Shown here: positions 34,001 to 43,400 of the stretch, one piece after another | How positions within the stretch are numbered: position 1 is the stretch's first letter | Layout of the letters: every line of letters starts with the position of its first letter | Origin: CAYTLW01 sp964438735 | GTDB lineage: Bacteria > Myxococcota_A > UBA9042 | Direction: 5' to 3' | DNA: 64,000 nucleotides | Assembly: GCA_964438735.1 (NCBI GenBank) | Contig: CAYTLW010000002.1 | Span: forward strand, 96,234-160,233 | The notes under the pieces: model-generated | Database searches by the model: none | What the model was told of the DNA's origin: nothing | What the model saw: the letters and a program-made list of their open reading frames with translations, nothing else | Translations under genes and position numbers: made by a program

Positions 34001-37000
34001 GAGCGGGATACGCTGCGCAAGCAGTTGAGCGCGCAGCAGCGGCACGCCAGCGCCGCGCGTGCCGAAGCGACGCGCAACGCCAAGGCGCGGCAGCAGGCCG
34101 AGCGCGAAGCGGACAAGCTGCGCGCCGAGCTGGCGCGACGGGAGCAGAAGGTGGCGGCTCTGGCGGCGAAAGCGGCCCAGAACGCGACCTACGCCAGCAA
34201 GCTCAAGTCCGCCGAAGCCCAGCTGCGGCGCACCCGTGGTCAGCTGACCAGCCGATTGGACCAACGCGATCGCAAGCTCCGCGATCTGGAATCCACCCTC
34301 GGCAAACGCGTGGCCCAGGTCCGCGCAGAATTGAATCGGGCGCAGGCCAACAACAAGGCGCTGGAAGGCCGGCTGGCGCGGGCAGAGGCGCTGGCACGTA
34401 GCCAGACCGTGGCCCTCGTTCGCGCCCGCCAGCTGGCCGCTGAGCGTGAAGCTGAGCGGAAGAAGGTGGAGAAGAGCGCAGCCGCGGACCGTCGACAGGC
34501 GGCCACAGAGGCCAGGCGCCTGCGCGCCGAACTGGATCTGCGCGAAAAGAAGGTCGCCCAGCTGGCCGCCGAGCGACAGGCAGAACGGCAAAAGGCCGAG
34601 CGACAGGCCGCCGAAGCCGTGCGTCGAGCAGACCGCGTCGCCTCGTTGCTGCGCGAACGGGAGCAGCAACTCCAGAAGGTGAGCGCGACCCTGCACAAGC
34701 GCCAGTCCGTCCTCGACGTGGAACTCCGCAAGGCCGCCAAGCGGGAGAAGGCGGCTTTGCGCGCCGGTCGCAAGATGGAAGCGGCCGAGGCTGCGCGCCA
34801 TCGCAAGCGCCTGGCCGGAGAGCGGGATACCCTGCGCCGGCAGTTGGACACGCAACAACGCGAGGTCGCGCAAGCGCGCGCCGAGGCGGATCGCAACGCC
34901 AAGGCCCGTCGCGAGGCCGAGAGCGAGGCCATGCAACTGCGAGCCGAGTTGGCCAAGCGCGAAAAGAAGGTGGCGATGTTGGCCAGCAAGGCCGACCAGA
35001 ACAAGCGCAATGCCACCAAGCTGGCCGCTGCCGAAAAGGAACTGCGCAAGGCGCGCAGTGAGTTCGCGCGTCGGCATCAGCAGCGCGATCAGCGATTGCG
35101 CCAGCTGGAGAGCACGTTGGGACAGCGTGTAGCGAAGGTGCGTGCCGCCTTGGATCGGGCACGTGCCAACAGCAAGGCGTTGGAGGGTCGACTCGCCAAG
35201 GCCGAAGCGCTGGCACGCAGCCAGACGGCGGCGTTGATGCGGGCCCGGCAGCTTGCGGCCGAACGTGAGGCCGAACGCAAGAAGGCCGAGCAGCTGGCGA
35301 ACGAGGCGATGGAGCGCGCCCGGCGCGTTGCGGGATTGCTGGCCGAACGGGAGCGTGAGCTGGGCAAGATGAACGCGGAGCTGAAGCGACGCGACGCGGT
35401 CTTGACCGCCGAGATGGCGCGCGCCCGCAAGTCGGAGCAGATCGCTCGCAAGGCAGGCCGACAGGTCGAAGCTGCGGCGGCCGCCCGCCGCCAGCGGACA
35501 CTGGACGAGGACCGCCGACGTCTGCGTCGGGATATGGCTCGACAGAACTCGGCGCTGGCGGCCGCACGCAAGGACGCCGCACGCAACGCGGCCGCCCGGA
35601 GCACGGCTGAGCGCGAGGCTCGCCAATTGCGCGCCGAGCTGCAGAAGCGCGAGCGGAGCCTGGCCAAGCTGACCATGGAGGCCACCCGCTCCAGCCGGGC
35701 CGAAGCCAGGCTGGTCGACGCCCGCCGCCAGATCGAGAAGGTCCAGGCCCGCCTGGTCAAGCAGCTGGCGCAGCGTGATCGAAAGCTGGGCAACCTGGAA
35801 GCGGAGCTGGCTCGCCGCGTGGCCAAGGAGCGCGCCGCCCTGGACGCGCAGCAGCGGGCCAATCGGTCGCTGGAAGCGAAGTTGGCCAGCGCGCACAAGC
35901 GCGAAGAGTCCGAGCGCCGTCGCGCCGAGACCCAGCGAGTCCGCGCCGAGCGGGTCGCAGGACTGCTTTCACAGCGCGAGAGCCAGTTGAAGAAGCTGCG
36001 CGACGAGCTGACGCGAAAAGAGACCGACCTGGGACGCCGCCTGGCCCAGGCGCGCGCCAACGAGCGCAAGGCAGTGGCCGCGGGCCGCAGCCGCGAGGCC
36101 CAGCGAGCCGCCGCCGAGCGTGGCCAGCTCGAGGCGTCTCTGGAGTCGCTCAAGAGCGACGTCTCCGAAGCCCGCACCGGCTTGAAGGCCGCCCGCGCCG
36201 AGGCCAACAAGCACGCCGTCGCGCGTCGCAAGGCCGAACTCTCCGCCGGCAAACTGGCCGCCCGCCTGCGCGCTCGCGAGGCCGAGTTGGCCCGTCTGCG
36301 CGCCGCCGACCAGCGCCGGGATCGCAATGCGATCGCCGCTGCGGAGAAGCAGGTTCGCGCCGCCCGCGACAAGTACCGCAAGTCGTTGTCGGAGCGAGAC
36401 GCGCTGGTGCAACGCTTCGAAGGTCGTCTCAAGACCCGCGTCGAGGCGGTGCGGGCTGAACTGGCCGCGCGCATGAAGCAGCGCGAAGAGGAGCTCAACG
36501 CGGCGCACGATCGCGAGCTGCGGAGCCTGCGCAAACAGACCGAGTCGCGCGTGGCCGCCCTGCAACGATCGCTGAAGCAGGCCGAGCGTCAGTCCAGGAG
36601 CGCCAAGCGCTCGGGCAAGCAGCGCGAGGCCCGGCGCCTGGCCAAGGAAACCGCGGCCATCCGTCAGGAGGTGGTGCGAGCGCGCAAAGTGCTGGCAGCA
36701 CGTGATCAGGCCATCGCCAAGGCGAAGGCCGCCAATGGTCGCGAACAGGCCGCCCGTCAGGCCGCCGAGGCGCGAGCCGATCGGTTGACTGTGGCGTTGA
36801 ACGCACGCCGTTCCGAGCTCGAGTCCATGCGTCGCGATCGCCGCGTCTCCTCCGTGCGCGTTGCCGCGGTGGAGCGTTCGATCAAGGCGACCCGCAGCCA
36901 ACTGGAAACGGCCCGTGGCGAGATGAAGAAGCAGACCGTGCGCGCTGAGCGCCGGTTGCAGAAGGAGCTGGCGTCGGCCCGCAAGGCGCTCGCCGCCGAA

Positions 37001-39319
37001 TACGCCGCCCGGGAAAAACTGCTCAAGCGTGACCTGGCTCGCCGGGAAGCGGCCCTGCGTACGGCGCTCGCCGCCGAGACCGAACGTCGCCAGAAGGCCG
37101 AACGACTGGCCGCCGATCGGTCGCGACCAGCGCGTCCCGCCGCCGGCGGCAATCTGGATGACTTCGCGCGCAAGCAACAGACCCGGATCGCAGTGCTCGA
37201 GGCGCGCGCGGCCCGTGAACGCGAAGGCCGGGAGGCAGCCCGACGTGCAGCGGAGAACGAGCGCAAGCGAGTCGCACGACTGCAGGCTGAGTTGGACGCT
37301 GCTCGGCGGTCCAAGGCCGATCCGGTCGGCGCCAGTCGCCGCGCCTCGGCCGATGCCGCAACGCGCGTTGTGGCCGCCGCCCGCCGCCGCGATGCCAAGC
37401 GAGCTGCCGCCAGGTTGCAGGGCGAAGAACGTCGCCGGCTGCGCGAACAGGCCATGCTCGAGCGAATGCGCGCCCGTGGTCAGCGTCCGCCAGCCCCGGC
37501 CGCAGCAGGCAAAGCACGCTACAGCCGCATCGTCGACCTGAAGATCACCAGCGAAGGCGGTCGTCGCGGCGAGATCACCGTGCCCATCATCGGCCAGCCG
37601 GATTACGAGGTCCTGCCGTCTGGCGATCGACGCCTCGTCCTGCGCCTGGGCCGCACACGGCTGCCCACCCGCCTGCAGCGCATCTACGATACGCGCGCCT
37701 TGCGGGGACCCATCGAGCAGGTCACGGCCTACATGCCGCAGAACCAGCCCGACGAGGTGCGCCTGGTGGTCGACCTCATCGAGCGCTCCAGCAACGTGGT
37801 CACCGTGCGCGACGGCCACCTGGTCTGGACCTTCGTGCGCACCGGCCAGGGCCAGCGTGATGGCCGCGCCCGACCGGGCGTCTGGGCCGCGGGTGGTGTG
37901 CACGCCCGCGCACCGCAACCTCTGCAGGCACCAGCCGGCGGCGGTGGCAGCGCCGGGCTGCGCAATCCCGAGGGCGCCGGTGTGATGGCCAATCCGATCC
38001 GCACCCCCTGGCGCAAGGCTCGCCGCTACACGGGTCGGCGGATCAACCTGACCATCAAGGATGCCGACATTCACCACGTGCTGACCTTCCTGGCCAAGGA
38101 GGGCAACGTGAACATCGTCGCCGGCCCCGAAGTCGCCGGTAAGGTGACCTTCCACCTGGAGAACATCCCCTGGGACCTGGCCCTGGACGTCATCTTGAAG
38201 GCTCGCGGTCTGGGTTACCGGCGCCAGTCCGGCGTCATCCGCGTGTCCACCGAGGACAAGCTGAACAAGGAGTTCGAGGCTGAGGTCAAGAAGCGCAAGG
38301 CCCTGCAGGAGGTCAAGCAGCTCGTCGTCCGGATCATCCCGGTGAACTACGGCAACGCCACCGCCCTGACCAAGCAGGTCAAAGAGGTGCTGTCCAAGAA
38401 CGGTACGGTCACCGTCGACCCGCGCACCAACGCGCTCATCGTCAAGGATACCGAAGAGCACGTGGTCGCCGTCGAAGAGGTGGTGCGCAAGCTCGACGCC
38501 CAGACGCCGCAGGTGCTGGTCGAGGCCCGCATCGTCGAGGCCAGCAGCAACTTCACCAAGGATGTGGGCATTCAGTGGGGCGGCAACATGGCCGCGGCCA
38601 GCGTCTACGGCAACGAGACCGGTCTGGCCTTCCCGTCTGTGGTCGGCGTGGCCGGCGGCGCCGACGGCGCCACACCGCAGAAGGATGGCGTCTCCATCGG
38701 CATCCCCAACTACGCCGTCAACATGCCCGCCGCTGTGGGCGCCGGCTCTGGTGGTGCCATCGGCCTGACCCTGGGTTCTCTGGGCGGCTCGGCCAACCTG
38801 AACCTGCGCCTGTCGGCCGCCGAGAACGAGGGCACGGTCAAGATCGTCTCCAGTCCCAAGGTGGTCACCCTGGACAACAAGACGGCCACCATCAGCCAGG
38901 GCATCTCGATCCCCATCTCGGTGGTCAGCGCCCAGGGCGTGCAGACGCGATTCTTCAACGCCGACCTGGAGCTGCGCGCCACGCCGCACATCACCCAGGA
39001 TGGCAACGTGCTGATGACGGTGAACATCTCCAAGAACGAGCCCGACTTCTCCAACCGGTCGGCCAGTGGCGATCCCACCATCACCAAGCGCGAGGCGAGC
39101 ACTGAACTGTTGCTCGGCGACGGCGAGACCACGGTGATCGGCGGCATCTACACCCGCTCGACCTCCGAGAACGTCAAGAAGGTGCCTTTCTTCGGCGATC
39201 TGCCGCTGATCGGCGGTCTCTTCCGCAGTCGCTCCGAGGAGGATAAGCGCAGCGAACTGCTGATCTTCATCACCCCGCGGATCGTCAATCGCGGCGCGTC
39301 GATGACGGTGGGCAAGTAG
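31052..39319 (+). CDS. pilQ: Giant type IV pilus secretin PilQ with ~2,000-residue coiled-coil insertion
   Basis: About 2,755 residues; usual PilQ proteins have 700-900. ATG 31052 follows GGAGGG and starts a signal peptide (MMVGRTIRAVAASCLTVLMA). Order: N-terminal AMIN domain (about 35-145; TFRLERPLRVFVDIAGADAS), Glu/Arg/Ala/Lys-rich coiled coil (about 147-2150) built of repeats, a second AMIN-like domain (about 2150-2270; EVRLVVDLIERSSNVVTV), a STN/N0 domain (about 2330-2400; RINLTIKDADIHHVLTFLAK), secretin N1-type domain (VRIIPVNYGNATALTKQVKE), and the secretin beta-barrel domain ending ELLIFITPRIVNRGASM. The frame is unbroken throughout, so it is a true fusion, not adjacent genes. The secretin end is the outer-membrane pore for pili. 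The insert role is unknown. It follows pilMNOP in the usual order. Confidence 0.93.
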   Translation: MMVGRTIRAVAASCLTVLMALPAQPLLAAPPTKTKSTLNGLNALVVNEAPDTTVITIRGDRAPTFTTFRLERPLRVFVDIAGADASALSDPELMVDNGVIRSVVVLPFRRRGAVYGRVVVTFERDALFHVRADGTAVVVVVDGSDRRLSSEQTRRIAADREAAHGAAAREKKLLETLREIRIREQKASAAREQAQVEQRRLRQELAAAQGKVKTGKRLGELQAMEKGAHTRLEEANGALLDIQSQASSLRKELKREQKSLTTAVAQRRAEEARIALLRQKIARERKEAGKKDTKRINALQQRLVDARSEAQRLRDQVRKAREVRRTAQAEEVARLKAEIVARNQKLEARLHEAGARNSRVVTGLRSQLERSRTELASSQQALSRSRKADLLRARAERMWREAEARAAASEKALAERERQLQAARQAMAEISRQETAAKKRASQIGSLLQRREKELHAARTALKTREAALAAALEQARAQEVAAQKDGRQAEARSAARERKRLEGIRTSLQTRLDRQSSALQSLRAEANRNAIARQKAEREASRLRTRLSEREKRLDVALTAQREQSAAQRKQADKQIKSLQREVVRARNLLRKQVTDRERQLDEIEVQLGRRLAVAKAELESARKAKLQLENDLREARKLAAVRDAERKAAQRLAKERAAQLANARKLASQRNAERQAAERTASAAVQRAERVARLLTEREQELRRVSDALKKRQAVLSAELRRAAQREQEAKRAGRKLEAAEASRHRRQLVRERSALQGKLTGQAKALKTARQEAERNATARRKAEREADRLRDELDRREKALAALADKASRNARYERTIRLAEKKIAAVRGRLKRKLKEREKRLGQLESTLTGRIAEVRKELDRTRRSNKGLERRLAQAERRASAQAAELERTRHLARTRDAERKAAEKQAAEAARRADRVASLLRQREQQLNKVSATLHKRQTVLDAELRRAAEREKHALRAGRKLEAAEAARHRKQLAGERDTLRKQLSAQQRHASAARAEATRNAKARQQAEREADKLRAELARREQKVAALAAKAAQNATYASKLKSAEAQLRRTRGQLTSRLDQRDRKLRDLESTLGKRVAQVRAELNRAQANNKALEGRLARAEALARSQTVALVRARQLAAEREAERKKVEKSAAADRRQAATEARRLRAELDLREKKVAQLAAERQAERQKAERQAAEAVRRADRVASLLREREQQLQKVSATLHKRQSVLDVELRKAAKREKAALRAGRKMEAAEAARHRKRLAGERDTLRRQLDTQQREVAQARAEADRNAKARREAESEAMQLRAELAKREKKVAMLASKADQNKRNATKLAAAEKELRKARSEFARRHQQRDQRLRQLESTLGQRVAKVRAALDRARANSKALEGRLAKAEALARSQTAALMRARQLAAEREAERKKAEQLANEAMERARRVAGLLAERERELGKMNAELKRRDAVLTAEMARARKSEQIARKAGRQVEAAAAARRQRTLDEDRRRLRRDMARQNSALAAARKDAARNAAARSTAEREARQLRAELQKRERSLAKLTMEATRSSRAEARLVDARRQIEKVQARLVKQLAQRDRKLGNLEAELARRVAKERAALDAQQRANRSLEAKLASAHKREESERRRAETQRVRAERVAGLLSQRESQLKKLRDELTRKETDLGRRLAQARANERKAVAAGRSREAQRAAAERGQLEASLESLKSDVSEARTGLKAARAEANKHAVARRKAELSAGKLAARLRAREAELARLRAADQRRDRNAIAAAEKQVRAARDKYRKSLSERDALVQRFEGRLKTRVEAVRAELAARMKQREEELNAAHDRELRSLRKQTESRVAALQRSLKQAERQSRSAKRSGKQREARRLAKETAAIRQEVVRARKVLAARDQAIAKAKAANGREQAARQAAEARADRLTVALNARRSELESMRRDRRVSSVRVAAVERSIKATRSQLETARGEMKKQTVRAERRLQKELASARKALAAEYAAREKLLKRDLARREAALRTALAAETERRQKAERLAADRSRPARPAAGGNLDDFARKQQTRIAVLEARAAREREGREAARRAAENERKRVARLQAELDAARRSKADPVGASRRASADAATRVVAAARRRDAKRAAARLQGEERRRLREQAMLERMRARGQRPPAPAAAGKARYSRIVDLKITSEGGRRGEITVPIIGQPDYEVLPSGDRRLVLRLGRTRLPTRLQRIYDTRALRGPIEQVTAYMPQNQPDEVRLVVDLIERSSNVVTVRDGHLVWTFVRTGQGQRDGRARPGVWAAGGVHARAPQPLQAPAGGGGSAGLRNPEGAGVMANPIRTPWRKARRYTGRRINLTIKDADIHHVLTFLAKEGNVNIVAGPEVAGKVTFHLENIPWDLALDVILKARGLGYRRQSGVIRVSTEDKLNKEFEAEVKKRKALQEVKQLVVRIIPVNYGNATALTKQVKEVLSKNGTVTVDPRTNALIVKDTEEHVVAVEEVVRKLDAQTPQVLVEARIVEASSNFTKDVGIQWGGNMAAASVYGNETGLAFPSVVGVAGGADGATPQKDGVSIGIPNYAVNMPAAVGAGSGGAIGLTLGSLGGSANLNLRLSAAENEGTVKIVSSPKVVTLDNKTATISQGISIPISVVSAQGVQTRFFNADLELRATPHITQDGNVLMTVNISKNEPDFSNRSASGDPTITKREASTELLLGDGETTVIGGIYTRSTSENVKKVPFFGDLPLIGGLFRSRSEEDKRSELLIFITPRIVNRGASMTVGK
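32369..36580 (+). repeat. Degenerate coding repeat array inside pilQ coiled coil
   Basis: Six units, each opening with a form of R-x-x-V-A-x-L-L-x-x-R-E, start near 32369, 33119, 33809, 34628, 35318 and 35946, so the period is about 630-820 bp. Each unit continues with a variant of LxRRxAVLxAELRRAxxRE and ends with KxLExRLAxAExxA. The third and fourth units are the most alike (RADRVASLLRQREQQL versus RADRVASLLREREQQL, then VSATLHKRQ in both), pointing to recent duplication. The reading frame is preserved across all units. Confidence 0.75.
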
Positions 39320-39396
39320 GACAAGGCAATAAATCCATGGCGGTCGAACAGCCGTCCGGTATGCTGAAGGTGGCTGGGAGTTCTGGAGGTCAGGTC

Positions 39397-40326
39397 ATGA
39401 AAAGCGCGATGCGAGGAGCCGGACGGGCGCTCGCCCTGATGGCGTTGCTCTTTACCCTGCCAGCCACCGGCTGCGCTGGAGATGAGTCGCCTGAAGTGCT
39501 GGTGCTGCGCGGCAATACGGTGGTGATCCGCCTGCCTGGCGCCGGTAGCGGTGTCTCCGGCCAGTGCTACGCCAACCAGGCCGAGTTCATGCGCCCCAAC
39601 GGCACCATCGACCTGATGTTGAACAACAAGTACGACATGTTCCCGTTGATGGAGAATCGCCTCCTGCCAACCGAGAACGTGTCGGGCAACAAGGCCACCG
39701 AGCTGCGCGCAGACGCCTCGCTGGTCACCATTACGGGGGCCGAGGTCTACATGACCATGGACACCTCGTCGAGCGATTCGCTGCTCGAGGGCGACAAGCA
39801 GCCGGTGCGCAAATATGTCACCACCGCCGCCGACCTGGCCGCGGACGCACCGCGGAGCTGGTGGGTGCCCTTCGTGACCACGATCGAGCCGCGCGACGAG
39901 GCGTACAGCCGCTTCGAGGCGCTCAGTAGAAACGTGGGCAACGCCATGCGCACGGCGTGGCTGAAGTCGACGCCGCCGGACAAGTTCTCGACCATGGAGA
40001 CGGTCACCCTGCACGTGACCATCGAAGGCTTCATGCAGGACGGCACGATCGTGCGCTCGCAGACCATCCCCTATCCCCTCAACGTCTGCTACGGCTGCCT
40101 GGTCTACCTGCCCACCGTGGCGCCGGGGATCGGCTTCGAGTCGGAAGACATGCAGCAGGTATGTGGCAGCAAATTCGTGGTCACCGAGTACGCCACGCCC
40201 TGTGTGATCGGCAACGATGAGTACGTGCCCTGCACCTACTACTGCTACGTCTGTGAGCAGAACAAGGGCGACTTCGCCGTCCCAGGCTTCGACTGCGAAA
40301 AGGCCTATTGCCCCGATCCGCTCTGA
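39397..40326 (+). CDS. Cys-rich lipoprotein downstream of pilQ, unknown function
   Basis: 309 residues from ATG 39397, set by GGAGGT at 39385-39390. The signal ends in the lipobox LPATGC. The central part is a beta-rich domain with no recognised motif. The last 80 residues hold many cysteines (NVCYGCLVYLP, QQVCGSKF, TPCVIGNDEYVPCTYYCYVC, FDCEKAYCPDPL), likely forming disulfides in the periplasm or at the surface. It starts 77 nt after pilQ and could be co-transcribed. Secretins need outer-membrane accessory lipoproteins (pilotin or TsaP type), so a role with the giant PilQ is possible, but I see no pilotin signature. Confidence 0.75.
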   Translation: MKSAMRGAGRALALMALLFTLPATGCAGDESPEVLVLRGNTVVIRLPGAGSGVSGQCYANQAEFMRPNGTIDLMLNNKYDMFPLMENRLLPTENVSGNKATELRADASLVTITGAEVYMTMDTSSSDSLLEGDKQPVRKYVTTAADLAADAPRSWWVPFVTTIEPRDEAYSRFEALSRNVGNAMRTAWLKSTPPDKFSTMETVTLHVTIEGFMQDGTIVRSQTIPYPLNVCYGCLVYLPTVAPGIGFESEDMQQVCGSKFVVTEYATPCVIGNDEYVPCTYYCYVCEQNKGDFAVPGFDCEKAYCPDPL

Positions 40327-40352
40327 TCTGACCGCTACCCATCCGCAACGTC

Positions 40353-40381
40353 TTGACCTTCGCGCGCCGCGACCCGATGCT
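40353..40381 (+). promoter_or_regulatory. Candidate promoter of tRNA-Pro and mfd
   Basis: TTGACC (40353-40358) and GATGCT (40376-40381) are 17 nt apart; the predicted start near 40388 is about 7 nt before the tRNA. The -10 is weak, so the assignment rests mostly on position. Confidence 0.35.
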
Positions 40382-40394
40382 CTGCGCCCTTGCG

Positions 40395-40468
<74 letters not shown>

Positions 40469-40485
40469 CCCACGATGACCACCGG

Positions 40486-43400
40486 ATGACGCCGGAATCT
40501 CCCGTACGCCCTTTCGATTTTGAGGGCTTGTTGCTGTCGCTGGAGCATGGCGCTCCGCGCACGGTCCTTGCTGCCACCGAGGAGGGCGTGCTGCCCTTCG
40601 TGCTGGCGGCGCTGCGGCAGAGACTGGACCGCCCGCTCCTGATCATCACGCCGGATCGGCGGCGCATGGCCCGGATGATGGCCGGCTTGCAGACCTGGGA
40701 GGCGGAGCAATGGCCCGGTCTGGCGCCGGTGTTGCCCTTCGAGCCCGACGATGTCTCGGCCTATCGCGAGATCTGTCCCATGCGGGCGCTGGCCCGGGGC
40801 CGACTTGCGGCAGCAGCCCGCATGCACCTGGACCTGGGCGTCGCGGCCGTGGTCTTGCCCGCCGAGGCCCTGCTGCTGAAGACCTTGTCGGCCGGCGCGC
40901 TGGACAAGGTCACCGCCATGGCGTCGGCTGGCAGCAACCTGGATCGCGTGGAGTTGCAGGAGCAGCTGGTCGCCGGTGGCTACGATCGCACGCCCCTGGT
41001 GGAAGAACCCGGCAGTTTTGCCGTGCGCGGCGGCGTGGTCGATGTCTGGAGCCCGCTCTACGAGCTGCCGGCCCGACTGGACTTCTTTGGCGACGACATC
41101 GAGTCGATCCGATTGTTCGATCCGGAGACCCAGCAGAGCGGCGGTCGGGTGCCCGACCTGATCATGTCGCCGGCCAGCGAACTGCTGCTGGATCCGGCCC
41201 GCCTGCACGAGATCGTCGAGCGACTGACCGCCCTGGCCGACCGGCGTGGCCTGGGCAATGTGCGCCTGCGGGCGGTGATCGAGGAGCTGGAAGCGGGCCA
41301 CCTGCTGCCGGGTCTGGAGGCCCTCATGCCGGCCCTCGCGCCGGGTCTCGACCCGCTGCTGGCGCTCGCCGGCGGTCCGGGGAAGGCGGAGCCGATCGTG
41401 GTGTTGGACGGTCCCGACGCCTGCCTTTCGTCCGTTCAGCGGGCCTGGGATCGCATCCAGGCGCAGCACGGCGAGGTCCTGGCCCGTGGCGATGATGGCC
41501 CGCTGGTCTACCCGCCCCAGGATCTCTTCGCCACGCCCCAGCAGGTTGTCGCCGACCTGGATCGCCGCACGCGGCTGCTGATCCGGCCCGTACCCCTGGC
41601 CGAGGAGGCGGCGCTGCCCACCTTCCGACTGGAGGTCTCTTCCAATCGCGATGTGAGCGAAGAGCTCAAGGCGGCCCGGCGACAGGACGAGGGGCTGCGA
41701 CCGCTGGCGGTGCGCATCCGCCAGGCGCGTCGCGACCGGCAGCTGGTGGTGATCACAGCCCGCAGCGATGGTGGACGTCAGCGCCTGGAACGCCTGCTGC
41801 GCTTCTACGGCGTCGGCACGAGGGTGCATGACGGGCCCCTGTCGGCTGATGCCATCGCCGATCTGCGCGCTCGAAAGGACGAAGAGGCGCTGCTGCTGCT
41901 CGGCGGCGGTGGCAGCGGTTTTGCTTTCGAGTCCATGCACCTGCTGGTCATCGACGAGGAGGAGATCTTCGGCACGCGCGGCGGCGCCCGTCGTCCCGGA
42001 CGAGCCCGGGCCAGCCCGGCGGGGCAGCTGATTCGCGAGATCGCAGAGCTGCACGAGGGCGACTTCGTGGTCCACGTCGACCACGGCATCGGCCGCTTCG
42101 TGCGCATGATGCGCATGGAGGCCGGCGGCATCGAGCAGGACTTCCTGCTGCTGGTCTACCGGGATGCCGAGCGAGTCTATGTGCCGGCGACCGGCCTGGA
42201 GCGGGTGCAGAAGTACATCGGCGGCGGTGGTCGAGCGCCCTCCCTGGATCGCCTGGGGGGCGACCGCTGGCAGCGCACCAAGCGAAAGGCCCGCAAGGCG
42301 GCCTCCGAGATCGCCGGCGAGCTGGTCGAGCTCTACGCCCGGCGCAAGGCCCAGCGTGGCTTCGCCTTCACCCGCCCGGACGAGCATTTCCGCGAGTGGG
42401 AGGCCACCTTCCCGCACGTGGAGACGCCCGACCAGCAACGCACCATCGACGAGGTGCTCGACGATATGAGCCGACCCGAGCCGGCCTGGCGGCTGGTCTG
42501 TGGGGATGTGGGTTATGGCAAGACCGAGGTGGCCATCCGGGCGGCGGTCAAGGCGGCCCTGGACGGCAAGCAGACGGCGGTGCTGGTGCCGACCACGGTG
42601 CTGGCCGAGCAGCATCGATTGACCTTCACCGAGCGTTGTCGTGGCCTGCCGGTGACCATCGACTCCCTGTCTCGATTTCGCACCGCCGCCGAGCAGCGCG
42701 AGGTCATCGAGCGCCTGGGCACCGGCACCCTGGACATCGTCATCGGCACCCATCGGCTGCTCAGCAAGGACGTGGAGTTTCGCGACTTCGGTCTGCTGGT
42801 GATCGACGAGGAGCATCGCTTCGGCGTCAAGCACAAGGAGCAGATGGCGCGCTGGCGGGCGACGGTGGATTGCATCGTGCTGACGGCCACGCCCATCCCG
42901 CGCACGCTGCAGCTGGCCACGCTGGGGCTGCGCGACCTGTCGCTCATCGCCACACCGCCCGAGAATCGACGCTCCGTGCGCACCATCGTCTGTCGGGGCT
43001 CCGACGCCCTCATCCGCGAGGCCATCACCCGCGAGTTGAGCCGCAACGGGCAGCTCTTTTACATCCACAACCGCATCGGCGGCCTGGAAGAGATCGCCGA
43101 ACGCCTGGTCCGCCTGCATCCCGGCGTGCGGCCGGTGATCGCCCACGGACAGATGGCGGAGACGCGGCTGGAAGAGGCCATGCTGGGGTTCGTGCGCGGC
43201 GAGTACAACGCGTTGGTGGCGACCACGATCGTCGAGAGCGGCCTGGACATCCCCAACGCCAACACCATGTTCGTCGATCGCGCCGACACCTTCGGACTGG
43301 CCCAGCTCTACCAGCTGCGCGGCCGCGTGGGACGCTCTTCAAGCCGGGCGTGGTGCTACCTGATGGTGCCCGAGCGCAGCCGACTCAGCGGCGAGGCGGC

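Noticed and set aside
31946..38989. Two very long antisense reading frames (1,316 and 1,006 codons) opposite pilQ
   Set aside because: GC-rich coiled-coil coding DNA rarely makes stops on the other strand. The translations are low-complexity with no ribosome sites or domains, and the sense frame is clearly PilQ.
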